Shown piece by piece: positions 21,530 to 34,147 of a DNA stretch of 64,000 bases. Numbering within the stretch: position 1 is the stretch's first letter; every line of letters begins with the position of its first letter. The notes beneath the pieces are model-generated. The model saw only the letters and a program-made list of their open reading frames with translations. It had not been told where the DNA came from and did not search any database. Made by a program: the position numbers and the translations under genes. The stretch spans positions 248,001 through 312,000 of the forward strand of contig LODT01000037.1 in the NCBI GenBank assembly GCA_001606155.1, read 5' to 3'. This DNA is from Tieghemostelium lacteum (Eukaryota; Evosea; Eumycetozoa; Dictyosteliales; Raperosteliaceae).

Positions 21530-24500
21530 TTAGTCCATATTTTTTAGTTTATTCTCTATATTTTTTGCAAATTGTTTACTCTGGTTTTTCTTATAGAAAT
21601 AATAGGAAACAGAAACGATTATGATGGTAGCAAAAGCAACAGCACCTATTATAATACCAGCTAATTGAGATTTAGAAAGTTTAGATTCAGTGGTATCTGT
21701 AATTGCGCATATTGAGTCTGGTTTCTCAGATGCTGGTGTAGTATCGATGAGAATAGAGAAATCTGGGTCGATAGTTACAGATGATCGGAAATTAGGGATA
21801 TTGATTCCAATAAATGTTTGGGATATTGAATTACTAGATGGATTTTCAGGGACACTGTTTGTTATTATTGTGTTACTGATTTGTTGAATTCTGTTATCAA
21901 TAATACCTCTTTTGATGAATCTACCATAGAGTGAATGGGTGTCAACTTGGAGTTTGACAAATTCAGAGAGATTTTCATTATCAATATCACCACTTTCTTG
22001 AGCTGAACATGAAGAACCTTGTGATTCTAAAGCAGCTGACATTACAAACTGAAGTGTATTGAGTCCTGATGAGAAATTATATTTAGAGATATCAATTCTG
22101 TATTTGATGGTTGATGCCAACATTTCAAGTTTCTCATTGGCGAATATAATAGTTTCAGGTTGTTTAAAGTATTGAAGTGTCACTGATATTGGTGTTAATA
22201 AATTATTATTGGTGATATTAGTTTTATAGGTGAATTCTTGAATGTTACTATTGGATTGAAGTGATGTTGTGTTGGTGTATACCCATTGAGTGAATGGATG
22301 TTCAATGACTATTGTTCCATCTGGTTTTAATTCTTTCAACGATACAATTGAAATCAGTGATTTCAGAGTGACAGTTTCACCATCTGGAAATGTTGTATTG
22401 AAATTATTATCAATATCAGGATTGGTTGTGTTGATTGTTGGTGATGGTGTGATGATATTTTGTGATAGACAATCTACACCAATCCATGGTTTAATACATT
22501 GGCATTTACCATTTATACATTGTCCATTTGAAGAACCTCCACATTGTGGTGTTCCAGGACATGGGGTATTTGGTGATGCAGTTGTAGAAGGAGATGGGGT
22601 GTTTATGGGTGGATCTGGTTGTATTAAAACATCATTTGATGCTTGAGAAGAAACAATTACTGTAACATTGGAAGGAACAGTAATTGGTATAATATCTTTA
22701 ATAATTATAACAATACTACCCAATGGAACAACTTGATAGGTTTTAGGACCTACAGTAACTGAAGTTCCTAAAGTAGCAAAGTTATTTCCCACAATAGTTA
22801 GAGTAGTACCTTCTCTTTCAACACTTTGGATATAGGGACTAGATCCAGCAAAAAATGCTATAGTAGTTGTCATTTCTGGTAGATTTGGAGGTGTTCCACC
22901 AATATTCAATTGATTATCGGAGTAACCGTATACACCAACTAAAACCTTAGAAGTGTAATCAAAACGGTATGGAATCACAATGTCACATTGGAAAGTAGCT
23001 GTTTTACTACTAGTATTTACTAAATAGGATTGAACAGAGATCTTATCAAACAATGTACCGAATAAATAACAAACTGGAATGAATCTAATTGTATCAATTT
23101 CACTTTCAGTATCAGTAACTGTGAATACTGCATTAATAGTACGATCAGCATCTAAAGGTGCAGTAACTACAACTGGGCTAGACTTGGTACCAATTATAAA
23201 TGAAGTGATAGTTGGTGGTGTAGTATCAGTTCTTAGTTGCATACAGTTGGTTGTAATACTCAATTTATCCATTGAAGCACTATCATTGAGAAACAACATT
23301 AAAGCTGAAAAAGATGGTGTAGGTAGTTGTTTACCTTTATACCTGTACAAACTAGTTTGCATCCCATTATCAGTCAACTCAATACTATTAATAAAGAATG
23401 TTTGACTTACACAGTTTGGTGGGATGGTAATGGAAACATTATAATAATCCAATAGTGGGTTTTGATTTGCATTGGGTTTAATTAGGAATTCTATAGGTAA
23501 AAATGGTTCCAAATCGGAAACTACCTGTATTTTACCACTCTTTAAACCGTTGTATGGATCAGAGATCTTGAATGACCAGCTAATGGTACCACCAGTTTGA
23601 TTATTTAGATCTGATGAGCTTATAATCTCTGTAACTAATGGTGGCATTTGATCAGCATATTCAGATTTTGCTCTCAATTGGAAGGAGTTTTTGAGTGCTG
23701 GTAGGAAGAGTTGTGCATTTTTATATGCAATATAAACAATGATTGAATCAAAACCAAACAGTCTAGGTGGAAGATAAAAGTCTGCTGTGTATTTTTGAAA
23801 CTTTTCATTCCATTTAGCAATGATAACTTCTGATCGAAGAGTTGGTATACCATAAAAATTTAGTTTTAGTGGTGTATCTCTATCTAGAGTTATATTACTT
23901 GACAATCCAATATAAATTGTATTTTGACAGCCAACAACTGATAAATCTATATCATTAATCATATATGAAACATCTGTAATTTGAAATAATGAATTTAAAT
24001 CTATTGGGGTACAATTTAGTTAGTATAAATGTGAGTTTTTGATAATGGTATTAGTGAACATACAAGCTGAGGCAAATGGGAGTTGGTTTGGAGTGAAATA
24101 AGAGTAAGGCAGTCCTGTGGATGTACTTAGAAAACCTTGAGAATTACCTGCATAATCAAATAGTAATATAGACATACTTGGTTCAAAGTTAAAGAAAAGA
24201 CGTTCATCAACGTATTTTTCAAATACACCATTGTTGGGGGTACCTGATATTAAGTCTTGTAAAGATAATTTTAAAACACCAATTTGTATAGAATAAACAC
24301 CTGAAAGTGCATCAGATGCAGATACTCTAACAATATAGGATACTGAACTTACTTGAATGTACTCCACTGAATCTAGAGATGGGGCCACGGTATCAAAAAT
24401 TGTACCAACAGTAGCATCGAAAATGTTACCAGAATTAGTAGACAATGTTAATTGACGTTGATAATCTTTAGGTCTTGTAACAAGTTTCATTGTAACAGCT

Positions 24501-25841
24501 TCATTTATTCTTCTAGTTACTCCATACGGGTATGGATCTGGTATTTGTAGTCGAGAAAGGTCACCATACTTATAGTTTATAGGTCTTTCATCATAATTGT
24601 TCAGAGTAATTCCTGAAATTATAGCATCAATTGTAATACTAGGATTTGGATTTGTAAGTGTCATAGTAGGTGCAAGTGCTAATTAATTTATAAATATTAA
24701 ATATTATTATTAATTATAAAGTATATGGAAATTTTTAAATTGAACTTACCATTGTTATCATAATTAATCAAATCTACTTCAACCGCTGCAGAACCATTTA
24801 CATAAAAAGTGGACAAGTTAATTGGAAAGAGTGTGAAAACTTCAATTGGGAAGATTATGGTAAAATCATTCATATTACCATAGGCAATCCTGGACTGTGA
24901 CAAATAATTGGGAACTTGTACTTGAAATACCATAGATATATCAAAGTTTCTTACATGAGCTTCAGTGTAAAATAACTTTCTGATAAGAAGACTAGTAGTT
25001 GAATCAAAATAGTGGTTAACTGTTTTGGTTACTACTCTGCTATCTGATACAATAGTTAGTAATGTTGATTTAAAGTTTAACAAAAATGGTTGGAACTTGT
25101 TAAACACTTACCATTTTTAACAAAAGATTCTAAACCAAAGCTAGATATTCTACCAAGAGGATCTGTGATATTGAAGACTAATTCCGTAGGAATATTAACA
25201 AATTCTATAAGACTGCATTGAATTTGCAGTTGAGTGTATGATAGCACGTACTTATCACATGAGAATCCAGTTGTGAAACTAGTAATTAGACTTTGCATTG
25301 GTATACCTTTAGTGAGATTTAATGTAAGTATAGCCATTTGATAGATATTAGTTTGTAAATCCATTAACCTGAATTTTGGTGGTGGGTCTAGTTGTTGTAT
25401 AGGGTATGGTAATGATGTGCAATCAAATGATATATTCCCCAATGAGAAATTTGACTTTACATTATATACAAAATATCCACTACTCTCAAGCGGTGGTGTT
25501 ATTGTAAGTTGTCCAAAACAACTTGTAGCACTTCCTGTTACAATAGTTACTGTAGATATTGTAATAGGTCCATATACAGTAACTTGAATATCATTTGCAC
25601 AATCTAAATCAAGATCTCCATTCTCAGCTGCGATTGAAAATAGATAATCAAAACCACATTTATCCGCATATGTTGAATAAACATCATTTGCATAAGGAGT
25701 TGTTAAATCAACAAATCTATATGATTCTAATATAAATAAAAGATTAGTTGAAATTCACTTAATCCTATTTGTTTTTTTAAATAAAAAATTACCAGCTACA
25801 TATAATGTTAAAATAAATACAAGTAATATATATCTCTTCAT
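21530..25841 (-). CDS. ComC-like EGF-domain adhesion protein C (one intron lost)
   Basis: Exons 25841-25793, 25726-25112, 25043-24750, 24678-24064 and 24000-21530 give 1347 residues, all introns phase 1. The exon at 24678-24064 is the fusion of two exons that are separate in A, B, D, E and G. The join (GTIFDTVAPS) falls exactly where the intron sits in the others, so an intron was cleanly lost. The intron 25044-25111 carries a perfect TACTAAC branch-point sequence. The protein has a signal peptide (MKRYILLVFILTLYVA), ectodomain, IPT-like part, EGF (CPGTPQCGGSSNGQC...CIKPWIGVDC), conserved membrane-proximal domain, helix and tail ending NKLKNMD. A 138-nt stretch is identical to gene A. Confidence 0.82.
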
Positions 25842-26054
25842 TACTATGTGTTTAATGTGATTGAAAGATTTTCTTTGGAATTTAAATTAAAAAATTATAG
25901 GTCGGAAACATGGTCTCTGGATTTTTTAAAATTAGCATTAGTCAATGGAACGACAATTGCAAAACGATCATTTTTGACATTTTTTGATCAACGTTTTTCG
26001 CGCATGATTTTAATATAAGATTTTGTTAAAGAATATTTAAATGAAGGGAGATGA

Positions 26055-28860
26055 TTATTTATTGTGGATTATCTGACCATGATTACAGAATGTGCATTGT
26101 TTGTTTGGAATATTATCAGATTGATTAATGGAGAAAATAGAGTTACAGAAATTACATTGAAGGAAAGAGAGTTCTCTAATGAGTTCAAAAGTAGAGAAAC
26201 ACCAACGAATAGATCTACTACAGGAGCATTGAACTTGGTCTACTTGTGTAGATGATGATTTACAAGTGGGACAAATGTACATTGGCAGTGCATGATTTTC
26301 AAAGTTATGTGATCGGCACTGAGAGAGTTTCTCTTCAATTTGGTGATTATTTCCATTAGATGATTGTGAACTGTGTGATGCTGAGTCATGTTGAGAACCA
26401 CCTCCACCACCAGAGACTGCACTGGTACTACTAGAGAGCAGTGAATTGATATTCTTCTTTTGAAGTGTCTCCAAGAGGTGACCTGCTACACCATAATTTC
26501 CAGAAATCATGTTATAGTGAATTGCCATCTTTGCACAAATGACTCTATGTGAATTTTGAGTGGGGATATCAACCAACCACTTACTGAGAAGTGATAGTCT
26601 GTCATAGTAATCTTTTAGTGTATCTGCACTGTTTCCATTCAGATACTCACTCTGTACCTTTTGTTCGAGATTATTAATCTCAATCAGCAGGTTCAATGCA
26701 ACTTTATAACCCACACAAAAATTAATTTCATTTTGAATATTTGCAGGATTTGGAGAGTGCATAGATAAGAGAGTGGATATGCAATGGTCCACTTCTTGAA
26801 TGGATTCTTTAAATTCTCCACTCTCCAATTTAGCAATACACTGTTTCATTGATTCTATAGATTCGTTATTTAATTTCTGATTGGAAGATGCATGAGCTGC
26901 TCCACCTCCGCCGCCACCTCCACTTGATGTATTGTCACCAATTGGAGGAGTTGTTTGTAAACCATTACTAGCAGTGACAGGTTTAACTGCATGAGCTAAT
27001 GGTTGTAGAGGTTGTAGGGTATTAAATATATCAGGATCCATAGTAAATCTATTGCTTGCTCTGGTACCCCTAGCTTTCAGAGTTTGTGTTCCTCTTATAG
27101 TACCTCCAGCAACAGGTTTTGATAGATTTATAGATGGGTCTATATTAAATAGAGAATTGGTTTTTTGCAATTCAATAGGTTTATCTCTAATAACAACTTG
27201 AATTGCTGGTTTAATAACCTCTTCTTCATCACTGGTATCAAAAGAATCGCTAGATGCTGATAATTCCTTTGGATGTTCAGGTATATTCTCAGCCTTTTTA
27301 TCAGCTGATTTACTGTCTTTTTTAGAGACTGAACTACCACTACTACTCTTAATCACTGAGGTGTTTGGTGGTGAGTCCTTCAAAGAACTCTTACTATCAC
27401 CCTTTTCCACTTTTTTATTTGGTGAGGTTACTGCTGTGGTTGTAGTTGTAGTTTGTGCTTTTTCAGCTTTTTTAGATTGTTCTTTTTCTTTTTCTTTTAG
27501 CTCTTTTTCTTTCTCTTTTTGTTCCTTTTCTTTTTCTTTTAATTCTTTTTCTTTCTCTTTTTGTTCCTTTTTGATATTCTCCATTACAGAGACTGAAGAG
27601 TATCTCTTTAGTTCTTTAGGATTGAGTGTGTTATTATTAGATTTACTAGCTTGAACTTGATTGTCAACCATCTCTTTTTGAGATAATGAACGTTCTAAAA
27701 GATCAGTTGATCTCTTGGTACTTGGAGGTAGATTCCATTTCAATGCTCTATCATAGAGTGCACTCATTGGTTTCAATAGTGAATCCAATTCAATAGGTTT
27801 CTTTGACTGTGTTGCCCATTTTCTAAAATGTTTAATCTGAATCTTTGTAGCATTGTGTTCTTTAAATGCTGTATTATCAAATAACGATTCAAAAGTTGTC
27901 AATATAGTTGACAAATGTAATCCAACTGTTAGTTCATCTATAGTCTTGGGATCTGGTTTAGCATTAATAGGTGATGAAACTGTTTTTTCATCTTCATCAA
28001 TATCAATTCCATCCTAAATTAAATCAACATATCAATTATAGTTAATAACATTATCTATCTAACCCATTGCAACTATTTCTATTTACATTTTGATGTTTAT
28101 CTAACCATGTTAATATTTTATCGATTTGAGTTTGAGAACCATCATCATTATTTATAGTTTCTTTGTAGGCTACTTTAACTTTAGATCTTGGGAATCCCAT
28201 AGCTGTTATCTGTGTTACAATTGGGTCATCTTCTTCTACAGAAATTAAAATAATCCAACATTAGTATTTTTTTTTACAATGCAACAAAAACTTTAATAAA
28301 TTAGCTTTGAAGTTCTTACTATTTGTATTACTATTAATTTTAGGACTATTTGCACTCTCTAATGCTACTATAGATAAAACTGATAATTCTTCTTTGGTTA
28401 TAACACCATCATCATCTAAATCTAAAAACTTGAAAATTACTATTGAAATATACAATAATGTTAGTGTCTATCACACCATTTTTACAATACCTATACTCTA
28501 ATGAATATCATACCATCAACTTTCTCCTTTTCAGTTGATTTACCTAATACTGCTAAACCTGCTAATAAATCATCTAAATTCATCTGTGTTGATTTCTTTG
28601 ATTGATCAAAAAGTGAAAATATCCTATCTGAAAGAGGTTCAGGTATCATATGAAATCTTTTAAATCCATCTCTGTCTACAACCTTATTATTCTTTACAGT
28701 CACAGCTAAATCATTGAACAATGCTGTTATCCTCTCTATCTCATTAGGTTCGACTATATTCCAATATAAAAATTAATTACAATTGCATTAATATCAAATA
28801 TAAAATTCATAGTATAAACATACATTTCTTTGTTAGTTTTTTACTTTGTGCTCCACCCAT
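26055..28860 (-). CDS. N-myristoylated EF-hand/UBA protein with C-terminal zinc module
   Basis: Five exons (28860-28824, 28753-28514, 28439-28320, 28235-28087, 28013-26055) give an 834-residue frame. It starts MGGAQSKK, an excellent N-myristoylation signal (Gly2, Ser6, Lys7-8). Calcineurin-B-like EF-hand helices follow, with one good calcium loop, DLDDDGVITKEEL (about 98-110). Residues about 137-182 form a UBA domain (ITAMGFPRSKVKVAY). The middle is low complexity: a Lys/Glu repeat (KEKEKELKEKEKEQ) and a Ser-rich part, then a short predicted-helical region. The end carries at least four CxxC pairs (CPTC, CSCS, CNFC, CTFC) before the terminus, a zinc-ribbon or RING-like module. Calcium-regulated, membrane-tethered ubiquitin binding is an inference. 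I do not recognise a characterised orthologue. It splits the ComC-like array. Confidence 0.72.
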
Positions 28861-28895
28861 GAATAGTTGTCTCTACACACTCAAATAAATTAAAT

Positions 28896-28926
<31 letters not shown>

Positions 28927-29050
28927 TAATTCATAAATGAGATAAAGATGAAGCAATGGTTACAACAGAAAAACAAGACTAGGAGGTCAAGTTCAAAAAA
29001 ATAATAAACATTAAATTATTTAATTAATAATAAAAAATATTCACTTAATA

Positions 29051-29680
29051 CCATATATAGGATATAGAGCAAAGTCAACCACTATCCATTCACCCGTATT
29101 CTCAATTAACATTACTATTCCACCACAATGTATAGCACAGGCATTCGGAGTTGATAATAGTGGTACTAAGAGTGTGTACAATAACTTGACTTACATTTAT
29201 AAAGAGGTTGATAAGAAACCTTTTTTGACCCTTTCATGAAGATACTAGATAACATTGATATGCCAATCAATAGAACTATTGGTACTGATTGTGGTTTGAT
29301 TCCAAGTACTGATTTAGAACCACCTTATATCATCTGTAACTTTCATTCCGGAATTTGTTGATATCAGTGCTTCGAATCATTTGGAGATTACTAACATAAG
29401 ACATACATGAGTCTTTAATTAATAATGGATGTGATTTTGTTAATTACAATTGATTGAAAACAGTCTTTATGCAAAATTTGTAAAGAGAGCTGTTATAGAT
29501 AACAGAATTCAATCTGTTTCCAATACATTCTATAATAGTTCAACTACAAATGTTCAGGTTCAAAAACTAACTGCAACATCTATTAGTATTCTCATTGGAG
29601 TTAAGATACCAAACTATAGATTCAATGCATTGTTAGACCTGATTTCTCTGTTCTTCTTTATGAAATCATATTTTCTTTGA
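29051..29680 (+). pseudogene. Relic of a ComC-like gene, inverted
   Basis: On the plus strand, opposite to the intact copies, three separated pieces match the family: FSINITIPPQCIAQAF (29099 on; like the NVSITIPPNCVSQTF of gene C), IPSTDLEPPYII (like DINPPTLV of gene E) and SLYAKFVKRAVIDNRIQSVS to IGVKIPNYRFNALLD (29459 on; like SLYGRFIKRGIIDNRIQSVS of gene D). The pieces are in family order, but the part that should hold the rest of the ectodomain, the IPT-like segment and the EGF is gone. Stops lie between the pieces. The downstream end is cut within the conserved domain, where the F-box/LRR gene begins. The QSVS wording is closest to gene D. Confidence 0.7.
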
Positions 29681-31103
29681 AGATAAAAAGTTTGGATAGA
29701 ATCCTACAAGACAAGAACTATCATAGGAATAACTGAAATGGCATTTACCAAAAATAAATCTTTGTAATGAATGGTTGTATGTTAATTGAATTGGTTCCTT
29801 ACTTTCTGTATATATAGTTAGATACTTGATTGACAGATTATATTCCATTGATTCAAGAAGTTTAATTGGATGAAAACGATAGCAATATACTTTTAATGAC
29901 TGAATATTACAATGTGGATTCTTGATCATTTCATAAAACTGGTTCATTCCAATATCAGATTGAATTGAAATTGATAGTTTAGTAACTGATGAGTCATATA
30001 GTGACTGATAGAATTTATCAGTGAATTGCGATGCCTTTAAATGTCCCAAATTTAATTTAGTGATAGTCTTATTGTATATAAATATTTCATCCAATATCAT
30101 TCTTAAAATGTTACAAAGAGATAAACCATAAGCATCAAAAGTCAATGACGTAATAGTTTGATTCGATTTTAATAGATCTAAAAGATTATTTACCAAATCT
30201 CGATTCTCGTTATATACTATGTCCCATTCCGTTGTACTATCTTTTACGACCAACTGTAAATTTTGTAACCGATTGAGAGTTGAAAGAATTGCAATAAATT
30301 GCCCTATTGAAATTTTACAAAAATGTATTTTCAAAAATGTTAGATTGGGAAAGCTTTGTATTGTCCAATCTACAAGTTCACTTATTTCAATGCAAATTGA
30401 TTTAATTGAAGTGTGAACTGGTGATTTAAGTGTATAATGCCTCACATCAGTAGGTGCGTCAGTAATTTCAAGATTTTCAATACCCAAGAATTCATATTTA
30501 ATCATTTCATTCAGAACTTTACACGCCTCTCTAGGTAAACTGATTGCTATGGTTTTTAATGATGGGAATTTAGAACGGTCATTCAGATAGATTTCACCTG
30601 CAATTCGAAGAAATAAGAAGAGGAAATCAAGTGATTTTTCACCAGTACCGAACCAAATTCGTTGTAAATGTGGATAATCAGAGAGATTTTCAATTAGTTC
30701 TCTAACTTGATATTCACTTGAAAAATAAACGAATTCAAATAAAATTGAATAAATTCTATTGCTTTCATTGTCAATTTCTATGGTTTGTGTTGATTGATTT
30801 ATCTTTGGTATTTCTTTACCCTTTTTTATAACTGATTCAATATTTAAAATTGGAATGCAAACTAAATTCATAATTAGGGTAAAGACTTTTTGTAAAGATA
30901 TTCTGGTGAACTATGTTAAACCATCTTTTACAAACAAAACCTAAACTTTTTTTAGCCCATTTATCTATAACTTTCATCTGAACAACCTGATACTCTTCAG
31001 GAAATTTCCAAGTATGTGATACATGCGCATCAAATGATATTGGTGACATTGATAATTTTATGATTTTGTTTTCTATTAAATGTGGTAACTTATAAGTCTC
31101 CAT
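29666..31103 (-). pseudogene. F-box/leucine-rich-repeat protein gene with a frame break
   Basis: The N-terminal 88 codons (31103-30837) read METYKLPHLIENKIIKLSM...GFVCKRWFNIV, an F-box-like start common in dictyostelid F-box/FNIP/LRR families. The remaining 401 codons (30871-29666), in the next frame, encode regularly spaced leucine-rich segments such as LTFLKIHFCKISIGQFIAIL and ITSLTFDAYGLSLCNIL. The two frames overlap by 35 bp with no room for an intron (the only GT...AG is about 24 nt), so a 1-nt frameshift, an assembly error, or two separate products must be assumed. Intact family members would be SCF ubiquitin-ligase adaptors. The gene lies head-to-head with the next gene. Confidence 0.6.
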
Positions 31104-31530
31104 TTGATTTTATATTGTTAACAAGTTGAAAAATTTAATATGAGGCATTTGTCTCTTTTTAAAAATTAACCTTAATTTTTTTTTTTTACAAATATATAAT
31201 ACAATAAAATGAAGTTAATTTTTATCATCTATGGTTTATTAGAAAAATTAAAATAGTGAAATGTGATAGTGTTTAAACTTATGATATCATATAACATTTC
31301 TTTATATCATCATATTGCCTTGCTTCCGAAAAGCTTGCATTTATTTCTTTCATTAAATAAAATAATCTTTATCTTTATTTAACTTGTATGATTTTTGTAT
31401 CTAACTCTTTTGGTCATTCATGTTTTATAACCTAATTTGATATTTATTTAATTTTTTTATTTTTTTTAAATTTTAATATATAAAATGGTTAGTTTATTAA
31501 AAATTTTTTTTTATTAACAATATTAAACCA
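31104..31530. other. Divergent promoter region
   Basis: A+T-rich space between the F-box/LRR gene (minus) and the SAM/NTPase gene (plus). Long T and A runs are present. I see no gene, RNA structure or distinct motif. Confidence 0.5.
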
Positions 31531-33939
31531 ATGAATATCAATAATGATAATTCACAACCAACAAATTTTAATGATACTGATATACCAACCTTAAAATGGA
31601 ACTATTTAACTATTAAAAATTGGTGTAGAGTCATTGGAGTAAGCGAAGATGATATAAGAATAATTGGAGCAAATGCTTTAGATGGATATTGGCTTAATAC
31701 TAAAGGAAATAAATTAGAAGATTCATTAAAAAAATTTGGTCTATCCCATTCTTCTATATCCATAATTGTTGATAAATTCAACCCTCAACCAAACACAATC
31801 ACAACTACAAATACTGGCAAGTAAACTAAACACCTATTACTAATTAAGATTTCAACACCTTTTGTTTATTTATACTAATATATTTTTTATATAAACTTTA
31901 TAAAATTTCAACACCTGTTCACACCTAAACAAAACACAAATAATCTAAATAACTTCATGTCCTTATTTTCCTATTGTGTTCACCGGTTTGGATTTGGTAT
32001 ACTAAAATTTTTTTTAAATAGCAAGATGGGAAAGTCCTCAAGATCTACTAGAATGGATGATTAATAGATATGGAGCACCAAAACCTCCAATTGATGATAC
32101 ACCTACTGAAATGCCTCTATTGGGGAGAGAAAAGGTTCTACAAGATATATATAATAAGGTTTTAACTAGATACCAAATCCCAAACCGTGATAGAGATAAC
32201 CAACCTATTTTGGTGGTAGTAGGTGCACCAGGCATTGGGAAGACAAGGCTTTTGCAAGAAATAGGAAAATATTTCCACAGCAAAATTGAAAGTAAATTGC
32301 CAAAGAACCAAATTAATATCAATATTTCCCTAGGAAATGTCAGCCATTGGCATTTTAGTGAGGGTTCAAATCCAACTTTTGCATTATGTAAGCGTATTCT
32401 TTGGAAATACTTTGCTGATGGTCATCATGTTTTATATGGTAAATTCTGCAATGAAATCATATCGATGCTCAAATCAATTCATGAGACAGAACTTTTGAAA
32501 TTCTGTTTTTCTGCTATATATAATCACCTCACCAGTTTATATCCAATATTGAAAAATCAAGAATTTCTTATTAATTTTGGTATTGATGAATTTCAAAGGT
32601 GTCTAATCGAATCAGGGGATAAGCCACAACGAAGGTCAATTCTGAAAAAAGTGATACAATCAATCTCAAATCTTCTTGTTAATCCCCCAAATTCCCAATT
32701 CTTTTTCAACATAATATTTGCAGGTCTTATTTTGGAGGATTTCCAAGGTGCTGCTAGGGAATCTTCCATTCCATACCACTTTATCCCATTACGTTTATTG
32801 AATCTAGATGAATACATGAAGCTTTCAGAAGCAATATTAGGGACCCAAAAATCTAATGAATATGGCATTCAAAGAGCAATAAGATTCATGGGAGGATGGC
32901 CACGACCATTGGAAATCTTGTTTGGACTGATTCGCAAAAATTTAAATTAAATTATGTTTTTAGTACAGATTTGATAGTTAGAGTGGAGATAAATCTTACA
33001 GATAGATATAAAATTACCATTGAAGACCAAGAGCTCTCACTCTATGTCATAGCGTATTTTATTACTCAAAAGGTCATTGATCCCCAAGATACACCTCTTC
33101 CAAATTCACCTTCATTTGGTATCCTTCAATCTTATGGTCTTCTCACTATTACACCTGACAACAAAGTAGTTTTGCCTCTTATTTACTTAAGGAAATATGC
33201 GATGATATATAACCATCCAATCTTCAACAGTTTATGGGATCTCGTTAGTTTACTTGATAGGAAATATAGTTGGGAGGAATGGGAAAGCTTTAACTGCTAT
33301 CTTGAAATTATCAAACATCAATCACACCATATACTTTCACCAATGTCTAAACCCTATTCGTTGGGAGAATACTATAAAGGTGCTCTATTTTTTCCACCTT
33401 CTCTTGCCAATGATACATTTTCAACTGAAGATGACACACTCTCAAAATGCTCATTTCCAACAAAAAGATGTCCTGAGGACTGTGATATTGATCAACAATG
33501 TCAAGCCGGAACCGCAATAACAAAGAATCCTAAAAGGTGTCTTGTTGATATGTTCTACAATGCTAAACTGAACATTGGTACTACTTATTTCCTTGGAAAT
33601 ACCAAACACCCAGATGGTACAACAACACTGAAATCAATTGATCATAACATTAATAATTATGTCAGAGCATCTGAACAAATAGAGAAAAAAACAATTAACA
33701 AGCAGCAGATTAAATTTATTCCTATCGTCTACTCAAATCATTTTGTTACATCTCGCATGCTAAAAGGATTCAACAAAAAACTCAGAAATTTAAAACAGAT
33801 AAAATTTGAACCTAATTTAAAAATAACAGAGGCTATTATAGTATGTAGAGGTACAGGGAAAAAAAATGTAATTCAACCACATGATGGATTCTACTACCCC
33901 TTTCAAGACTTTATATATCCTAGAAAACTTGAGGAATAA
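31531..33939 (+). pseudogene. SAM-domain P-loop NTPase of Crinkler-like type, apparently broken
   Basis: The first exon encodes a SAM-like domain (LKWNYLTIKNWCRVIGVS...LDGYW...KKFGLSHSSI). A probable intron of about 205 nt (31821-32025) separates it from a P-loop NTPase: GREKVLQDI, Walker A GAPGIGKTRLL, a possible Walker B/sensor region IIFAGLILEDF, then GGWPRPLEILF. The C-terminal part, with LLFPPSLAND and a region ending YYPFQDFIYP, resembles the variable ends of Crinkler (CR) proteins. The order SAM-NTPase-variable end fits the Crinkler/STAND group described in dictyostelids and other eukaryotes; this is from memory, not a search. The frame appears broken about once, so I treat it as a fossil or near-fossil. 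Age looks young because the remaining frames are long. Confidence 0.55.
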
Positions 33940-34147
33940 AAAGATCAATTGACCTAATCAAAAGATTCATTCTACTATAACTGAATCGATAACAACATTA
34001 ATAAATCAAAACTAGTTTAATTATTTTTATCACTAAAAGATTTTAACAAATATTAAAGATATTTTTCTTTTGTTAAAAAAAGAAATAAAATTGTCTGAAA
34101 TTGCTATAAAGGTTACATGAAAATATAGAATATATTTTTTTGGATGA

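Noticed and set aside
27361-27654. 97-codon plus-strand frame of Phe/Ser repeats
   Set aside because: It is the complement of the Lys/Glu-rich repeat of the EF-hand/UBA protein.
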